Positions 16,526 to 23,851 of a stretch of DNA of 40,213 bases are shown one piece after another. The stretch comes from Photobacterium pectinilyticum (GTDB taxonomy: Bacteria; Pseudomonadota; Gammaproteobacteria; Enterobacterales; Vibrionaceae), in NCBI RefSeq assembly GCF_024357955.1, contig NZ_JANEYT010000043.1, positions 1-40,213 of the forward strand, given 5' to 3'. Every line of letters starts with the position of its first letter. The first letter of the stretch is position 1. Made by a program: the position numbers and the translations under genes. The notes beneath the pieces are model-generated. The model saw nothing but the letters and a program-made list of their open reading frames with translations, had not been told where the DNA came from and did no database searches.

Positions 16526-17737
16526 ATGACAAAATCAAACGCCTCATACCAAGCCCAATTACAGTCACAAATGAAAATTCCGGCCACTTATATGCGTGGT
16601 GGCACTAGCAAAGGGGTGTTCTTTAATTTGGCCGATTTGCCACCTGACGCTCAAGTGGCAGGCGAAGCCAGAGATCAATTACTGTTGCGGGTTATCGGTA
16701 GTCCGGATCCTTATGCCAAACAAATTGATGGTATGGGCGGGGCCACGTCGAGCACCAGCAAAACCGTCATTGTATCGAAAAGCAGCAAAGCGGATCACGA
16801 TGTCGATTATCTGTTTGGCCAGGTCTCGATTGATAAACCTTTTGTCGATTGGAGCGGGAACTGTGGCAATTTATCTGCGGCGGTAGGACCTTTTGCTATT
16901 CATGCCGGTTTGATTGCCAAAGAACGTATTCCTGACAACGGTGTCGTTGCAGTTCGTGTTTGGCAGGCCAATATTGAGAAAACTATCGTGATACACGTAC
17001 CTGTTGTGAATGGATTTGTACAGGAAACGGGTGAATTCGTGCTTGACGGTGTGACCTTCCCTGCGGCTGAAATACAGGTGGACTTCATGGATCCGGCGGA
17101 TAGTAGTGGCTCAATGTTTCCCACGGGCTATCTGGTCGATGATCTGGAAGTACCGGATGTTGGTACGTTCAATGCCACTTTGATCAATGCCGGGATCCCA
17201 ACAATTTTTATCCATGCTGAGTCACTGGGCTATATCGGTACCGAACTGCAGAATGACATCAACAATGATGAAAAAGCATTGGCGACGTTCGAGCGCATCC
17301 GAGCTTATGGGGCATTGAAGATGGGGCTAATTACTTGTCTAGAAGAAGCTGAGACCCGCCAGCATACGCCGAAAGTCGCTTTTGTCTCCAAGCCTCAAAC
17401 ATATCTGTCATCGAGCGGTAAAGAAGTGGCTGGGTGTGATGTTGATGTATTGGTACGTGCGTTGTCGATGGGCAAACTTCACCATGCCATGATGGGAACA
17501 GCAGCCGTCGCTATTGCTTCTGCTGCCTGTGTACCGGGCACGTTGGTGAACTTGGCCGCAGGCGGTGGAGAGAGAGAGTCGGTGACGTTCGGTCATCCGT
17601 CCGGAACATTGAAGGTAGGTGCACAGGCCAAATTGTCGGAACAGGGATGGAGTGTCGAGAAAGTCATTATGAGTCGCAGTGCGCGCATTTTGATGGAGGG
17701 CTTTGTCCGCGTCCCCACGGCAGTTTTCGACAAATAG
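16526..17737 (+). CDS. prpF: 2-methylaconitate isomerase PrpF
   Basis: The 403-aa protein is PrpF, a diaminopimelate-epimerase-fold isomerase that supports AcnD by shifting the 2-methylaconitate double bond (trans to cis). Typical stretches are MRGGTSKGVFF near residue 23, QIDGMGGATSSTSKTVIV near 67 and the late AHGHPSG-like segment FGHPSGTLKVGA near 365. The length fits (about 390-400 aa). A longer frame begins inside acnD at 16436, but the ATG at 16526 is right because GGGAGAGG lies just before it (16515-16522). Confidence 0.95.
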   Translation: MTKSNASYQAQLQSQMKIPATYMRGGTSKGVFFNLADLPPDAQVAGEARDQLLLRVIGSPDPYAKQIDGMGGATSSTSKTVIVSKSSKADHDVDYLFGQVSIDKPFVDWSGNCGNLSAAVGPFAIHAGLIAKERIPDNGVVAVRVWQANIEKTIVIHVPVVNGFVQETGEFVLDGVTFPAAEIQVDFMDPADSSGSMFPTGYLVDDLEVPDVGTFNATLINAGIPTIFIHAESLGYIGTELQNDINNDEKALATFERIRAYGALKMGLITCLEEAETRQHTPKVAFVSKPQTYLSSSGKEVAGCDVDVLVRALSMGKLHHAMMGTAAVAIASAACVPGTLVNLAAGGGERESVTFGHPSGTLKVGAQAKLSEQGWSVEKVIMSRSARILMEGFVRVPTAVFDK

Positions 17738-17838
17738 CATTTAAGTCAGCCTAAATAATACCAACCTACATAAATACTTGATCAACTACTTATCCAGGTT
17801 GATATAACACGCCTTTTTATTAGCGATACCAGGATTTA

Positions 17839-17919
17839 TACCCAATGACTTCAAGGTGAAATGCAGGTTCAAAGTGAACTGTATCTTCGTGATGAACGAC
17901 CACATGAAGTCACTGGGTA
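17839..17919. repeat. 81-bp imperfect palindromic element between prpF and prpE
   Basis: The ends pair as TACCCAATGACTTCA (17839-17853) and TGAAGTCACTGGGTA (17905-17919), 15 bp with one mismatch, around 51 bp that fold poorly by eye. The 198-bp gap is unusual inside this operon. The termini recall repeats with TACCCAAGTGACTTCA ends that I remember as dispersed in Vibrio genomes, so this may be a small non-autonomous element or its remnant. No target duplication is evident. Confidence 0.55.
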
Positions 17920-17935
17920 AACTTGAGGAAGCACT

Positions 17936-19810
17936 ATGTCTGCATACCAGAAAGAATACCAGTTGGCACAAACGGCACCGCAAGAGTTTTGGCGGGCGCA
18001 AGCTCTGAAACTTCCGTGGTACCGATCTCCACAAACCATATTAAGTAACGATGAAAACGGCATTGAACGCTGGTTTGCCGACGGCGAGTTAAATACCTGC
18101 TACTTGGCGTTGGACCAGCATGTCGAAGCGGGCAGGGGCGATCAAACAGCCTTGATCTATGACTCCCCCGTAACGGGCACCAAAGTACAGTACAGCTACC
18201 AAGTGTTAAGGGATCAAGTTGCCAAAACGGCGGGTATGTTGGCGGAATTGGGGGTGTCGAAAGGTGATCGCGTCGTGATTTACATGCCGATGATCCCGGA
18301 AGCAGCGATGGCAATGCTGGCCTGTGCGCGTCTTGGTGCAATTCACTCTGTCGTGTTTGGTGGTTTTGCCCCCAATGAGCTGGCAGTCAGGATTGAAGAT
18401 GCAGAGCCTACAGTTATTCTTACCGCGAGTTGTGGTATTGAAGTCAGCAAGGTCATCCCCTACAAGCCATTGGTTGATAAAGCCATTATGGATAGCCGTT
18501 GGAAGCCTGAACATGTGGTTGTTTTTCAGCGTAATGCATGCCGCGCTGATTTATCTGAAGCGAGGGACTGTGACTGGCAAGCGTTGAAGCAAAAAGCCGA
18601 AATGCACCCTTGTGTGCCAGTCAAGGCGACCGACCCGCTTTATATTTTGTATACCTCAGGGACGACAGGTAAGCCCAAAGGTGTAGTGAGGGACAATGGC
18701 GGCCATGCCGTTGCGATGAAATACAGCATGGAGACCATTTACGCTGTCGATCCGGGAGATGTGTTTTGGGCGGCTTCAGATGTAGGGTGGGTCGTCGGTC
18801 ACTCTTACATTGTATACGCCCCGTTAATTCACGGCTGCACAACCATAATGTTTGAAGGTAAACCGGTTAAAACACCGGATCCTGGTGCATTTTGGCGAGT
18901 CTGTAATGATTATGGCGTAAATGTATTGTTCTCCGCGCCGACAGCCTTTCGAGCGATTAAAAAAGAAGACCCGAATGGAAACTTGTTGGTTGACTATCCG
19001 ATGACGAGTTTGAAAGCGATATATATGGCTGGCGAGCGGTTAGATCCGCCAACTCTTGAATGGGTGCAAGAGAAAACGGGCCGGCCGGTTATTGACCATT
19101 GGTGGCAAACGGAAACGGGTTGGGCGATTGCCAGCAATCCGGTCGGTCTTGAGAGTTTTGCTATCAAACCAGGCTCCGCGACTATGCCTGTCCCTGGCTA
19201 TGGCGTGGTCGTACTGGATGAGTTAGGCGAAGAAAAATCAGCCAACCAGCAAGGATTCATCGCAATTAAAAGACCATTACCACCGGGTTGTTTACCGACG
19301 GTTTGGCGCAACCACGACAGATTTCAATCGGGTTATTTGAGCCAGTTCCCTGGTTATTATGTGTCTGGGGATGGTGGCTACATTGATGAAGACGGCTATT
19401 TATTCGTTATGGGGCGCATAGATGATGTCATTAACGTTGCTGGTCATCGATTATCAACCGGTGAAATGGAAGAGGTCGTCGGCGGCCATGAAGCGGTTGC
19501 GGAGTGTGCAGTCATCGGTATTCACGATGAGCTAAAAGGCCAGTTACCTTTGGGGCTGGTGGTGTTGAAAGACGGCTATTATTCTGCTGACGGAGTCATC
19601 GAAAAGGAGCTGTTGCAAAAGGTGCGGCATGAGATAGGTGCGGTTGCTTGTTTTAACCGTGCGCTGGTGGTCGACAGGTTGCCCAAAACGCGTTCGGGTA
19701 AGATCTTACGTCGAGTTATAAGACAAATTGCGGATGGTGAGCAGTATGTGGTGCCGTCTACGATTGATGACCCATCTAGTCTCAGCGAGATAGAAAAGGC
19801 ACTGGGTTAA
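17936..19810 (+). CDS. prpE: Propionyl-CoA synthetase
   Basis: The 624-aa AMP-forming acyl-CoA synthetase activates propionate to propionyl-CoA, the entry step of the methylcitrate cycle. The ATP-binding motif YTSGTTGKPKG is near residue 239, the substrate-pocket motif DHWWQTETGW near 388, and the C-terminal KTRSGK holds Lys589, the residue known to be regulated by acylation. The length matches PrpE (about 628 aa) and is shorter than Acs (about 650 aa). GAGGAA precedes the ATG by 6 bp. It probably shares the operon transcript, although the palindromic element upstream may uncouple it. Confidence 0.93.
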   Translation: MSAYQKEYQLAQTAPQEFWRAQALKLPWYRSPQTILSNDENGIERWFADGELNTCYLALDQHVEAGRGDQTALIYDSPVTGTKVQYSYQVLRDQVAKTAGMLAELGVSKGDRVVIYMPMIPEAAMAMLACARLGAIHSVVFGGFAPNELAVRIEDAEPTVILTASCGIEVSKVIPYKPLVDKAIMDSRWKPEHVVVFQRNACRADLSEARDCDWQALKQKAEMHPCVPVKATDPLYILYTSGTTGKPKGVVRDNGGHAVAMKYSMETIYAVDPGDVFWAASDVGWVVGHSYIVYAPLIHGCTTIMFEGKPVKTPDPGAFWRVCNDYGVNVLFSAPTAFRAIKKEDPNGNLLVDYPMTSLKAIYMAGERLDPPTLEWVQEKTGRPVIDHWWQTETGWAIASNPVGLESFAIKPGSATMPVPGYGVVVLDELGEEKSANQQGFIAIKRPLPPGCLPTVWRNHDRFQSGYLSQFPGYYVSGDGGYIDEDGYLFVMGRIDDVINVAGHRLSTGEMEEVVGGHEAVAECAVIGIHDELKGQLPLGLVVLKDGYYSADGVIEKELLQKVRHEIGAVACFNRALVVDRLPKTRSGKILRRVIRQIADGEQYVVPSTIDDPSSLSEIEKALG

Positions 19811-19875
19811 TAAGATCTCTGAGGCTAGCATCCTATTTACGCTAGAAAGTTAAAGTCCTAACGGTTTGATGTTTT

Positions 19876-19889
19876 TTGATCTTGATCAA
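19876..19889. promoter_or_regulatory. Perfect FNR-box sequence
   Basis: TTGATCTTGATCAA matches the FNR consensus TTGATNNNNATCAA at every fixed base. Its centre is 60 bp before the ATG of the small membrane protein. A -10 box at the exact class II distance is not clear; TATCAA (19905-19910) is the best candidate. Activation or repression by FNR on oxygen limitation is the natural prediction. Confidence 0.6.
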
Positions 19890-19942
19890 GTTTGGATTGT
19901 GGACTATCAATAGAACCGGTGCATTGCGAAAAGGAGGATGCT

Positions 19943-20251
19943 ATGCCTTTCAACTATATTATTATCGGGTTTGCGCTTGTCGCCCTTGCGCTTGATAAAC
20001 TTTCTATCTTTGATGATGACACGGCTGATTACGTCAACGTGCCAACGTATCAAGTGAGTAGTCACTTTGATAACACACCTGAAGAGACACTGGAAAACGA
20101 AAGTAAGGTATCTTACCCAGTTGAACCTGTATTGCCGCAAAACAGCATTGATGGATATGATGCAATGATGGCGCCACACGCAACGCCTAATACTTCACTG
20201 AACATGAAACAAGTCGTGCTGGGTGGCATGGCTGTACCAATGGGGAATTAA
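19943..20251 (+). CDS. Small single-pass membrane protein, 102 aa
   Basis: I do not recognise this protein. It has one N-terminal membrane helix (residues 4-17), then an acidic, probably unstructured stretch to about residue 75 and a short, more hydrophobic end (QVVLGGMAVPMGN). The start is certain in practice: AAGGAGG (19931-19937) lies 5 bp before the ATG, and a longer TTG-started frame lacks this. The gene is a separate unit with a perfect FNR box upstream and a strong terminator touching the stop codon. It may act in low-oxygen physiology, which is inferred only from the FNR box. Confidence 0.75.
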   Translation: MPFNYIIIGFALVALALDKLSIFDDDTADYVNVPTYQVSSHFDNTPEETLENESKVSYPVEPVLPQNSIDGYDAMMAPHATPNTSLNMKQVVLGGMAVPMGN

Positions 20252-20275
20252 AAAAGCCACATTAAGTGGCTTTTT
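20251..20275. terminator. Bidirectional intrinsic terminator
   Basis: AAAAAGCCAC and GTGGCTTTTT form a perfect 10-bp stem with a 5-nt loop. A and T runs on both sides let it serve the small membrane protein gene on the plus strand and the 35-aa frame on the minus strand. Confidence 0.85.
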
Positions 20276-20369
20276 GATAGTCCTTTAAAAACGCCATCCG
20301 CGCTTTAGTTAGCGCAGATTGTGTTTCTGATTTCAGTTTTTGCCTAACCAATTTGGCATCCTTACTCAT
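20262..20369 (-). CDS. Possible small basic protein, 35 aa
   Basis: The 35-residue frame is rich in Lys, Arg, Gln and Ala and looks helical. It begins MSKDAKLVRQ and ends inside the shared terminator stem. AGGAAC lies 6 bp before its ATG. The good ribosome binding site and tight convergent arrangement argue for a real small gene; the short length and lack of a recognised family argue caution. Cationic helical microproteins of this size often bind nucleic acid or membranes, but nothing here proves it. Confidence 0.45.
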   Translation of the reverse strand: MSKDAKLVRQKLKSETQSALTKARMAFLKDYQKAT

Positions 20370-20735
20370 AGTAATGTTCCTATGCGATCCGTGCACGTTT
20401 AACTAACGTTGCTATTATTTTTTGATATTATTAGCACTATATTGTGACATCCGTCCCAAAAATGTGCTGATGTTGCAGGTGAATATATACAAAACTGTCT
20501 GCCAATTAAAGCTTTACAGTATTACGGTTTGATGAAACCCGGAGTTTCGTGATCCCTGTCACCTTTATGCTCCCTGGTTCCTATGCTGTCAAGGCATAAA
20601 TTAACAATTTATTTACGGGAATGAGCATCTTGAACCTATATGCCGTTAAGATAGAATCGATCCCAATATAAATTTACAGGCTTTAGGTTGATTATATTTT
20701 CACCGGCCTACGTTGTTCTCGAAGTAGACTTAAAG
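20370..20735. other. Spacer upstream of the FhuF-like gene
   Basis: No gene is seen in these 366 bp. The stretch contains CGTGATCCCTGTCACC (20548-20563), an 8-of-10 match to the CRP consensus, but no -10 box lies at a CRP-class distance. I looked for a Fur box, expected for iron reduction, and found none that is convincing. The left end must hold the promoter of the minus-strand 35-aa frame. Confidence 0.4.
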
Positions 20736-21572
20736 ATGACTTTATCAGCTCAATTGGCTCCTTTCTGGCTCGCAGAGCCGACACAACCAACCCTTGAATC
20801 TCAATTAGATTGGCTATTCCAGCGTGAGTCTTTCTTCCGACTCCAATATGGTGATGTGGGTCAGCCATTATCTGAATGGATAGACAGACACATTGATACA
20901 ACTATTCAGATATTCAGCCAAGATGTCGATACGCGACAAGCTGTAGGTGCATCTTTGTGGTTGAAAAGCTTCACTGCACATCTGTGTTCAGGCTTGGCCG
21001 CCCTAAGGCTCAAGTTTAATCGCGTTCCCATGCTAACCTTTGAGCAAATCAGCCTTGATGTGGCGATGAATGGAAAGTTAAAACGAGTTGGTATTGCCAA
21101 AGGTAGTTCTTTTTACTGCCTTGACGATGATCCCCTAGCACATAGCCAACAGGCACGAGTCGTTGAATCAGAGCAAGCACTTGATGAGAAGCTAGCTCAT
21201 TTTCTGCGAGAGCTCGGTCGCGTTCTTGCGCCTCAATTTAAAGCGCAAAAAGTTAATACCCCACAGTTTTGGGGGGCGATAGGTTATGCGTTGGGATTAG
21301 TTTTCCAAAAGCTGACTCAACATGGTTTTGATAGAGCGCTAATTGAGTCTGTACAGCCAAAAGCAGATGCGTGGTTAGCAGGGATATTACCTGAGTTTGC
21401 CGATTTAAATAGCGTGAAAGCAGCCAGCGAGGGAAAAGTGGGTATCTACTATATTCGTCGCGAAACCTGCTGCCTGAAATATAAGTTGGATGGCAAGAAA
21501 AATTGCGCCACTTGCCAGCAACGTGAGCCTGCAGAACAACTTGCTCTTTATCAATCAAAAGTAACGGCTTAA
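20736..21572 (+). CDS. FhuF-like siderophore ferric reductase
   Basis: The 278-aa protein ends with the FhuF-type iron-sulfur signature CC-x10-C-x2-C (Cys245, Cys246, Cys257, Cys260), which holds a [2Fe-2S] cluster. Such proteins reduce ferric iron in imported siderophores in the cytoplasm. The N-terminal two thirds are helical and weakly conserved, as is usual. A longer frame starts at TTG 20688, but the ATG at 20736 is preferred; neither has a good ribosome binding site, so the start is uncertain. No siderophore transport gene is adjacent. It converges on the DUF4239 gene with only 7 bp between stops. Confidence 0.82.
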   Translation: MTLSAQLAPFWLAEPTQPTLESQLDWLFQRESFFRLQYGDVGQPLSEWIDRHIDTTIQIFSQDVDTRQAVGASLWLKSFTAHLCSGLAALRLKFNRVPMLTFEQISLDVAMNGKLKRVGIAKGSSFYCLDDDPLAHSQQARVVESEQALDEKLAHFLRELGRVLAPQFKAQKVNTPQFWGAIGYALGLVFQKLTQHGFDRALIESVQPKADAWLAGILPEFADLNSVKAASEGKVGIYYIRRETCCLKYKLDGKKNCATCQQREPAEQLALYQSKVTA

Positions 21573-21579
21573 TACCCCC

Positions 21580-22401
21580 CTATTCACTGATTTTTAGTTG
21601 TCCCACATCATCGGTATATAGCACTTTGTCCAAACTGTTACGAAGATCCACAAGGGGTTGTTGGCTAATCTCGATGATACTTCTTATGGGCCTGTCGAGC
21701 TCGACGATTAAAGTTAACACCAAGGAAAACGCTAGAGCAAAGGGGAGGGCCGCAACCAGCGCTCTTCCTTTGTTTTGCGCACCAACTTGAACACCGTTCA
21801 ACGCAATGGTCAAGAATGTCAGTAGCCCCAGCGTAAACCAGATACTAATGGGAATCCTTCCTCTCATTCCTTTATTCACCCTATCGGTGTGGATATCAAT
21901 CACCTCATTGAGTGAATTGATATACAGCAACAGTAACTCCGGTGAAGTGCTGCCATGTGAGTCAATGGCTTGGTTCCATAATTTGAGTTGTAAAGCTTCG
22001 CTTTCTTTGATGATGTTATTGATGACCCGCTTTGGGTCCTCTTTATAATCGACGACGCGTAATGTGACATATTCACGCAGTAACTCTCGGCTGCGAGAAC
22101 GATAAGGTTCAGCCAGTAGACCGGTACGAAGGATGGTAGTGCCCACCGTATTGGCTTCAGTCAGCACCAGTTGCTTTCGTTCTCCTGATTTTGCCGCCGC
22201 CATACTAAAAGTGATGGCGAGAATGAAGGCGAGTAGGCTGGCTAACCCTGTGGCCATTGGGCTAATAGATTGGCTGAACTCGTTGGATGGAAAGCGAAGA
22301 GCTAAGCGATATCCGAACTCAAACATCAGAGCAATGGCTCCAAAAATCAGCCCTAGGATGATAAAAATTGACAGAGAATCGATGAAGGACTCTTGATACA
22401 T
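21580..22401 (-). CDS. DUF4239 (bestrophin-like) membrane protein
   Basis: The 273-aa protein has four membrane segments: about residues 9-30, 45-66, 186-207 and 213-233. The cytosolic or periplasmic middle contains SGERKQLVLTEANTVGTTILRTGLL and a helical stretch to about 175. This is the DUF4239 family pattern, which resembles a bestrophin-like domain; channel function is suspected for the family but not established. The start ATG at 22401 follows GTTACTGT, with no clear ribosome binding site. It is transcribed divergently from the UspA-like gene. Confidence 0.7.
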   Translation of the reverse strand: MYQESFIDSLSIFIILGLIFGAIALMFEFGYRLALRFPSNEFSQSISPMATGLASLLAFILAITFSMAAAKSGERKQLVLTEANTVGTTILRTGLLAEPYRSRSRELLREYVTLRVVDYKEDPKRVINNIIKESEALQLKLWNQAIDSHGSTSPELLLLYINSLNEVIDIHTDRVNKGMRGRIPISIWFTLGLLTFLTIALNGVQVGAQNKGRALVAALPFALAFSLVLTLIVELDRPIRSIIEISQQPLVDLRNSLDKVLYTDDVGQLKISE

Positions 22402-22608
22402 ACAGTAACCTTGAAGAGAAACTCAACCAAATGAACATATTCGCTCGGTACTTGGCCTGATAGGGTGAAATCAGTGATACATCAGGCATCTGGATAACAG
22501 TATAGCGGCTCATGGTCGTCCCGATTCTTAGATGCGCAAGTCTTCTTCAATTTTGTATAAGCTACACTCTTAGTGTTCTTACAACCTGTTCTCCCGAGGG
22601 GATAGCAA

Positions 22609-23040
22609 ATGAAATATAAACATGTTTTATTAGCTGTTAACTTTGATGCGAATGCCAAATACTTGGTGATGAAAGCTGCTGAGCAAGCAAAAGCTCATCA
22701 AGCTTTGTTGAGCGTTATTCACATAGACCCTGACTTTACGGAATTATATGAAGGGGTCAGAGAGTTTAATCCGGCAGAGTATGACGAGTCTGTGCATAGT
22801 CAGTCTGTCCAAGACATGGCGGTATTGTTGAAGGAAGCAGATTATCCAATTTTTAAACATATTTTCTATGCCGGGTATGTAGAAGATCAAATCATCAAAG
22901 CCATAGAGGAGTTTGAAGTTGATCTTTTGGTGTTTGGCCACCATGAATCAAGCTGGTTCCATCAATTGACAATGTCCAGTAGTGAGCCGCTACTAAGAAA
23001 AATGCCTTGTGACCTGCTGTTCATCCGAGTTGAACGTTGA
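22609..23040 (+). CDS. Universal stress protein, UspA-like
   Basis: The 143-aa protein has the Usp alpha/beta fold: starting strand YKHVLLAVN, helix to about 32, strand ALLSVIHID, and the late strand DLLVFGHHESS. The ATP-binding pattern G-x2-G-x9-G(S/T) is not kept (GHH followed by WFHQLTMSSS), which places it with the non-ATP-binding UspA type. Such proteins are induced by starvation and stress. The ribosome binding site GAGGGG (22596-22601) is 7 bp before the ATG. It converges on the broken GNAT gene with an 8-bp gap. Confidence 0.85.
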   Translation: MKYKHVLLAVNFDANAKYLVMKAAEQAKAHQALLSVIHIDPDFTELYEGVREFNPAEYDESVHSQSVQDMAVLLKEADYPIFKHIFYAGYVEDQIIKAIEEFEVDLLVFGHHESSWFHQLTMSSSEPLLRKMPCDLLFIRVER

Positions 23041-23048
23041 TACGTCAA

Positions 23049-23576
23049 CTAGCGTTCTAAAATAAGCGCTGTTGATGTCCAACCATAGACTAGCTCATCA
23101 ACAAGACTGCCTTCTGGCGCTTGCCATTGTTGACATAGAATAGGTTTGCCACCCATGTAGTCATAAAAGTGTTTGGCACTGATATTTTGTTTCAATACTT
23201 CAAGGTAAGCGCCAGAATGGCTTGCTTCTTCCTGCATAATACGGGTGGCATGCTTCAGCAAAGCCTTTCCAATACCTTTCCCTTTCATCTCTTTGTCGAC
23301 GTGAAGGTTTTCAATTAATGTGCCCAATTCACTATCCTGATCTAGGTAAATACAGATAAAGCCAAGTAGGTTTTCATTCTCTACAGCGACATAGATTCGC
23401 TGGTTTTCACTCGGTTGGCTGAACCGTTGATCCCAAATAGTGCCACGTTCTTAGAAAACGTCTTCAGAAAGGTATTTTTCGTCCAACAACCCGGCATAGA
23501 CAGACTGCCAACTTGTAGCATGAAGCTGGCTAATAACGAGTTGATGTTTGCCTTGAGCTGGTTTGACTGTAATCAC
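23049..23576 (-). pseudogene. GNAT acetyltransferase broken by an in-frame stop
   Basis: Read from the GTG at 23576 (AGAGG 4 bp upstream) the frame runs 41 codons to a TAA at 23451-23453. It then continues in the same frame for a further 133 codons to 23049. Both parts belong together: the first matches the usual GNAT opening (HATSWQSVYAGLLDEKYL), and the second has the acetyl-CoA loop motif in the stretch HVDKEMKGKGIGKALL. No frameshift is needed, so one nonsense change is enough to explain it. The second part could in theory be made from the TTG at 23327, but would lack the N-terminal strands. A sequencing error at one base is the alternative. Confidence 0.8.
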
Positions 23577-23851
23577 GAAACCTCTATGTTCCCTCTGTAA
23601 ATATTATTTACTACATTGATATTACTTCAAAAAATTCCCGCTGCAATATCAGTTTTATCGTGTCGATTCTGTGACTTCGCAGCAAATAAAGTAAGTGATT
23701 CTATTTGTAAATACCATATCGTGATCGAGGTAAACCAAAATTATAAACTGGTTGATCTAGATCGATTTGCTGATATAAATTGGTTAACCAATGGGTGGCA
23801 AAGAGTAGTATTTCTCATGTTTCCAGTATTCAAAAAATATAAAGGCTAATA
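23577..23851. promoter_or_regulatory. Promoter region of the GH3 gene
   Basis: A good promoter is visible: TTGATC (23752-23757), 16 bp, TATAAA (23774-23779). The palindrome ATTGGTTAACCAAT (23779-23792) starts within the -10 box and covers the likely transcription start. A 77-codon open frame spans this region, but it is AT-rich and contains the promoter, so it is not a gene. Confidence 0.65.
23780..23791. promoter_or_regulatory. UxuR-type operator at the GH3 promoter
   Basis: TTGGTTAACCAA is identical to the operator at 33396-33407 in the TRAP/uronate spacer and fits the known FadR-subfamily UxuR/ExuR pattern TTGGTnnACCAA. It directly follows the -10 box, so bound protein would block RNA polymerase. 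Confidence 0.7.

Noticed and set aside
20548..20563. CRP-like site upstream of the FhuF-like gene
   Set aside because: Both outer bases deviate and no -10 box lies at a class I or class II distance; kept only as a note in the spacer description.
23616..23849. 77-codon frame directly before the GH3 gene
   Set aside because: It spans the GH3 promoter and operator, is AT-rich with poor codon use and has no ribosome binding site.
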